Positions 60,925 to 64,000 of a stretch of DNA of 64,000 nucleotides are shown here, piece by piece. The stretch lies in NCBI GenBank assembly GCA_965261645.1, contig CBDHDJ010000004.1, forward strand, positions 2,046,001-2,110,000, given 5' to 3'. The position numbers were made by a program, and so were the translations under genes. The DNA comes from CBDHDJ01 sp965261645. GTDB lineage: Bacteria > Pseudomonadota > Alphaproteobacteria > SHVV01. The stretch's first letter is position 1. Each line of letters opens with the position of its first letter. The notes below the pieces were generated by a model that had not been told where the DNA came from, searched no databases, and was given only the letters and a program-made list of their open reading frames with translations.

Positions 60925-62007
60925 ATGCATTTAGGGAAACTCGTCTTGGGCGTGATCGCGGCGGCCTTCCTGGTCCTTGCCGCGGCGCCCGCCAACGCCG
61001 GCGATGCGTGGTCTTTCCCGGTCGTGTGCCGGGCAGATCCCACCGATCTGTGGTCGCCACAGTCCGACTGCGGTGAATTCACCGCACTCGATTCGTCGGA
61101 GATCACCAAGCAATGGAACATCTGCATCGTCTATCCGCACGTGAAGGACCCGCTCTATCTGGCCTACACGTATGGCGCGCGCGAGGAGGCCAAGCGCCTC
61201 GGCTTCAAGCTCGTCTCGTTCGAGGCGGGCGGTTATGAGCACCTGGACAAGCAGATCTCCTTGCTGGAGGACTGCGTCGCCCAGGGTGCGGATGCGGTGA
61301 TTCCCTACGCCATCTCAACCTCGGGCCTCAACCCGCTGATCGCGGAATTCCGTAAGAATGGGATCGTCGTCTATGACCTCGGCAACGGCGTCGAGACAGA
61401 GGTCGACGGCCGCTCGGTGCTGACCTACAAGCAGGCCGGTGTCGTGACGGGCAAGTATGTGGCGAGCAAGGCGCCCAAGGGCTCCACCGCCGTGTGGCTG
61501 CCGGGCCCGGCGGGCGTCTCGTGGGCCGAATCGGCGACGGAGGGCTTCAAGGAAGGCATCGCGGGCTCCGGACTGGTGCTCGAACAGGTCTTGTACGGCG
61601 CCATCGAGCGTGGCACCCAGCTCAAGCTCGTGGAAGACGCCCTGCAGACCTATCCCGAGGTCGACTTCCTGGTGGGCAACACCCAAGCCGTTGAGGTGGC
61701 GCTCAATCTCGCCAAAGAGCGCGGCATCGAGCTCGAGGTCATGGCCTTTTATCTGAGCCCTGGCACCGAAGCAGGCGTGCGCAATGGCACGATCATGGCC
61801 ACGCTCACAGATAACGCGACCATGCTGATGAAAGTCGGCATCAATGGCGCGCTGAAGATCCTCGAGGGCAAGGAAGAGTATGTCGATGCCGTGCCGGGCT
61901 TTCGCGTGCTCGACAAGGATACGATCAAGGATTACGACCCGTTGACCTCGGTAGCCCCTGACGGCTGGCGGCCGATCTTCAACTATACGCCGGGTGAGGA
62001 AAGCTAA
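60925..62007 (+). CDS. Periplasmic sugar-binding-like protein of ABC transporter (TorT/RbsB type)
   Basis: A 360-residue secreted protein. A signal peptide (LVLGVIAAAFLVLAAAPANA) ends near residue 25. The mature part has the periplasmic binding protein type 1 fold: ICIVYPHVKDPLYLAYTYGAREEAKRLG, QISLLEDCVAQGADAVIPYAI and EVDFLVGNTQAVEVALNLA. Two cysteines (VVCRADPTD, QSDCGEF) follow the signal sequence and could form a disulfide. I chose the ATG at 60925 after AGGAGAGG; the frame opens at 60820. It probably serves the permease and ATPase at 44758-47431. TorT-type proteins bind small polar ligands; this one's ligand is unknown. Confidence 0.9.
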   Translation: MHLGKLVLGVIAAAFLVLAAAPANAGDAWSFPVVCRADPTDLWSPQSDCGEFTALDSSEITKQWNICIVYPHVKDPLYLAYTYGAREEAKRLGFKLVSFEAGGYEHLDKQISLLEDCVAQGADAVIPYAISTSGLNPLIAEFRKNGIVVYDLGNGVETEVDGRSVLTYKQAGVVTGKYVASKAPKGSTAVWLPGPAGVSWAESATEGFKEGIAGSGLVLEQVLYGAIERGTQLKLVEDALQTYPEVDFLVGNTQAVEVALNLAKERGIELEVMAFYLSPGTEAGVRNGTIMATLTDNATMLMKVGINGALKILEGKEEYVDAVPGFRVLDKDTIKDYDPLTSVAPDGWRPIFNYTPGEES

Positions 62008-62452
62008 GTCTTACCCGGTTCGTAAGCCTCAACGCACCCGCGCCGGATTTTCGGGTGGGGGGGGGGGCGTCCATTCGCCCGGCATCAACGGTCTTAATGG
62101 CCCATTGGGGTAGTGTTCATCATATGAACGCCGTAATGTCCCGTGCGCGAGGACGGAATCAGCGCGCAGCGCACAGCAGCGCGCCGGGTTGGGATTGCCA
62201 AAATGTACTTCCGTAATTTCAAAGGGTTACGGTAAGTTCCTCACACCGCTCGTGCTGCAATCAGCGCCCTTGAACTTTTCCTCTCGCGCACGGATAATCA
62301 GGCCCCCCAGCGAAGGCCGGCCGAAAGGGCGTCTTGCAACCGACCGGATCGCCAGTGCGTCATTGGTGATCCCCTCGACGGGGAGGGCTGTGGTCGCGTT
62401 GCGCTGGCGGGCGTACAACGAGAAGAAATTGAACGGGTAGGGGGAGAGCACC
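62008..62452. other. Intergenic region with poly-G tract and candidate operator
   Basis: No gene is supported in these 445 bases. A run of eleven G lies at 62057-62067, which is unusual for the window. A 15-base inverted repeat is at 62115-62129. Short open frames here lack ribosome sites or homology signs. The region should hold the promoter of the inositol-phosphate synthase gene. Confidence 0.6.
62115..62129. promoter_or_regulatory. Candidate operator GTTCAT-CAT-ATGAAC
   Basis: A perfect six-base inverted repeat with a three-base spacer, located about 320 bases before the inositol-phosphate synthase start. It has the look of a regulator binding site, but no regulator gene is adjacent and no promoter was fixed, so the call is tentative. 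Confidence 0.35.
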
Positions 62453-63595
62453 ATGCACAAAATCCGAGTGGCAGTTGTAGGCGTGGGGAATTGCGCGAGC
62501 GCCCTGATCCAAGGTCTGCACTTTTACAAGGACCGGGACGAGCGCGATGTCGCCGGCCTCATGCATCCTCTGATCGGGAGTTGGCGCTGTACCGATCTCG
62601 AGGTGGTGGCCGCCTTTGATATCGATGGGCGGAAAGTCGGGCGCCCCGTCGAGGAAGCGATATTCGCCAAACCCAATTGCGCGGTTAAGTTTCAAAAAGT
62701 CCTGCCGGTTTCCGAAACATTGGTTCAGATGGGGCCGGTGCTCGACGGCTTTGCGCCCCATATGGAGGACTACCCCGAGGATGAGGCATTCCGCCCGGCA
62801 GATGCCAAACCGGTCGATGTGGCCGAGGTATTGAGCGAGACTGGCGCGGAAATCCTGATCTGCTACCTGCCCGTGGGCTCCGAGCAAGCGGTACGCCACT
62901 ACGCCCAGGCGTGTCTTGACGCCGGGGTGGCCATGGTTAATTGCGTGCCTGTCTTCATCGCTTCCGATGCGGCGTGGGCGGACAAGTTCCGCGCCCGCGG
63001 CCTGCCCCTTGTGGGTGACGATATCAAGAGCCAGGTCGGGGCCACCATCGTCCACCGGGCGCTGACGCGCCTGTTTGGTGACCGCGGCGCACGACTGGAC
63101 CGCACCTATCAGCTGAATACCGGCGGCAATACGGACTTCCTCAACATGTTGGCGCGCGAGCGCCTGGAATCGAAGCGGGTATCCAAGACCGAATCGGTCC
63201 AGTCCCAGCTCGACGAACGACTGGAAGAACGCGACATCCATATCGGACCGTCCGACTACGTGTCGTGGCAGAACGACAACAAGGTGTGCTTCATCCGCAT
63301 GGAGGGGCACGGGTTCGGCGAGGTGCCGATCGAGCTCGAGCTCCGTCTGTCGGTCCAGGATTCACCGAACAGCGCGGGCGTGGTGATCGACGCGGTGCGG
63401 TGCGCCAAAGTGGCGCTGGAACGTGGCACCGGCGGACCTCTCGAGGCCGTCTCGGCCTACTACATGAAGAGCCCGCCGAGGCAGATGCGCGATTCCGTCG
63501 CCAGAGACATGTGCGAGGCCTTCATTAGCGGCAGCGATTCCGACACGGGCGAGTATCCGCACATCGCCGGGCGGGAAAACACTCTGCGCGACTGA
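62453..63595 (+). CDS. Inositol-3-phosphate synthase
   Basis: A 380-residue NAD-dependent enzyme that turns glucose 6-phosphate into inositol 3-phosphate. The N-terminal nucleotide motif is VAVVGVGNCASALIQG; later family segments are CVPVFIASDAAWADKFRARGLPLVGDDIKSQVGATI and QLNTGGNTDFLNML, and EGHGFGEVPIELELRLSVQDSPNSAGVVIDAVR near the end. This is the short actinobacterial/archaeal-like form. GGGGGAG precedes the ATG. It is uncommon in Alphaproteobacteria and could feed inositol lipids or other inositol compounds. A methyltransferase gene follows. Confidence 0.92.
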   Translation: MHKIRVAVVGVGNCASALIQGLHFYKDRDERDVAGLMHPLIGSWRCTDLEVVAAFDIDGRKVGRPVEEAIFAKPNCAVKFQKVLPVSETLVQMGPVLDGFAPHMEDYPEDEAFRPADAKPVDVAEVLSETGAEILICYLPVGSEQAVRHYAQACLDAGVAMVNCVPVFIASDAAWADKFRARGLPLVGDDIKSQVGATIVHRALTRLFGDRGARLDRTYQLNTGGNTDFLNMLARERLESKRVSKTESVQSQLDERLEERDIHIGPSDYVSWQNDNKVCFIRMEGHGFGEVPIELELRLSVQDSPNSAGVVIDAVRCAKVALERGTGGPLEAVSAYYMKSPPRQMRDSVARDMCEAFISGSDSDTGEYPHIAGRENTLRD

Positions 63596-63674
63596 TATGG
63601 CGGCGTGGGGCGGCGGGTCAACTTGACGTGGCGTTGCCCTGGCTGCTTGAGCTTGGATTGGGAATGGGAAGGCT

Positions 63675-64000
63675 GTGACTCAACGGGCGGCGATGCAGGA
63701 ACACTTCGCGGCGGTCGCGCCGGTCTACCGGGACGTTCGCACGACCGACGAGGCACCGGTGCGTTTCGTTCGCGACGTCCTCAAGGGGCGCGATCGCATC
63801 CAGGCGGCGGATGTAGGTTGCGGCGACGGGCGTTACGATATCCTGCTTTTCCGCTACCTGAAGAATCTGCGGCTGACTTGCATTGATATCAGCTCGGCCA
63901 TGCTCGAGGCCCTGTCGCGCCACCTTGGGGCCCAGGGCATCCGCGACTTCACGACCATGGCCGCCAGCGTCGACGATCTCGATCTCGCAGCGGAAAGCCT
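63675..64000 (+). CDS. SAM-dependent methyltransferase, 5' part
   Basis: The open frame begins with a GTG at 63675 (AAGG just upstream; an ATG at 63693 is an alternative) and runs off the window. The SAM-binding motif I is ADVGCGDGRYDILL, followed by the acidic motif LTCIDISSAMLEALSRHL, the layout of class I methyltransferases acting on small molecules. It follows the inositol-phosphate synthase by 79 bases and is probably co-transcribed. The methyl acceptor is unknown. Confidence 0.82.
   Translation, partial: MTQRAAMQEHFAAVAPVYRDVRTTDEAPVRFVRDVLKGRDRIQAADVGCGDGRYDILLFRYLKNLRLTCIDISSAMLEALSRHLGAQGIRDFTTMAASVDDLDLAAES

Noticed and set aside
62189..62440. Small gene before the inositol-phosphate synthase
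   Set aside because: It lacks a ribosome site and recognisable pattern, and ends just at the next gene's ribosome site; it looks like a chance frame.
1..64000. CRISPR arrays, tRNA or rRNA genes, prophage or integrase modules
   Set aside because: No regularly spaced repeats, cloverleaf candidates, rRNA segments or phage genes were seen on either strand.

Overview
The window is GC-rich, and its genes and codon use fit an alphaproteobacterium. The clearest marker is a TIGR02186-type membrane protein, a family I know mainly from Alphaproteobacteria; a Rhodospirillales-like order is only a guess. No rRNA, tRNA, CRISPR array or phage module was seen. Most of the window looks like accessory catabolic DNA, and a core-like beta-oxidation block sits in the middle.

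Layout. (1) 1-12.9 kb: the tail of a molybdenum hydroxylase large subunit, a DMT exporter, two paralogous MFS transporters, two paralogous Rieske oxygenase alpha subunits (each with a frameshift), an aldo/keto reductase, a broken AhpD-like protein, an FAD monooxygenase and a decayed CHASE/PAS sensor kinase. (2) 13.1-22.7 kb, minus strand: an apparent operon of two triple-RidA fusion proteins and three molybdenum hydroxylase large subunits. (3) 22.9-27.5 kb: a GAF/HD-GYP protein, then CcdA, a TusA-like protein, a TIGR02186 protein and a TSUP permease, which suggest sulfur or thiol handling. (4) 27.6-30.4 kb: a complete IS flanked by CTAA, and a broken TPR/outer-membrane gene. (5) 31.1-40.9 kb: a MerR (LiuR-like) regulator with a perfect palindrome upstream, an AidB-like acyl-CoA dehydrogenase (frameshifted), thiolase, FadN-type bifunctional enzyme, a second acyl-CoA dehydrogenase, a class III CoA-transferase, a TetR regulator and an SCP2 protein: a fatty-acid or branched-acid degradation unit. 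(6) 40.95-44.76 kb: a nested insertion, with an IS630-like element flanked by two inverted identical IS5-superfamily copies, in the few bases shared by two convergent stop codons. (7) 44.8-62.0 kb: an RbsC/RbsA-type ABC importer (its binding protein lies 13 kb away), a RidA protein, another molybdenum hydroxylase large subunit, five tandem metal-dependent amidohydrolases, an alpha/beta hydrolase and two SnoaL-like proteins. (8) 62.4-64 kb: an inositol-3-phosphate synthase and the start of a methyltransferase.

The most striking system is region 7 with its echo in region 2. Almost every catabolic gene type occurs as local paralogues. Each of the five amidohydrolases has its own promoter (TTG-type -35, 18-bp spacer, TAYGAT-like -10), a leader of about 105-135 nt and its own intrinsic terminator. 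All seven RidA domains lack the arginine that defines archetypal RidA enzymes. The five molybdenum hydroxylase large subunits have no FAD or 2Fe-2S partner subunits in the window. My inference is a modular pathway for import and breakdown of a family of related nitrogen-containing, possibly heterocyclic or amide-linked, compounds. The substrate cannot be read from the sequence.

Nine genes, counting the IS630 transposase, carry frameshifts or stops. The sensor kinase carries several independent lesions and looks truly decayed. The single-base lesions elsewhere could be decay or assembly indels.
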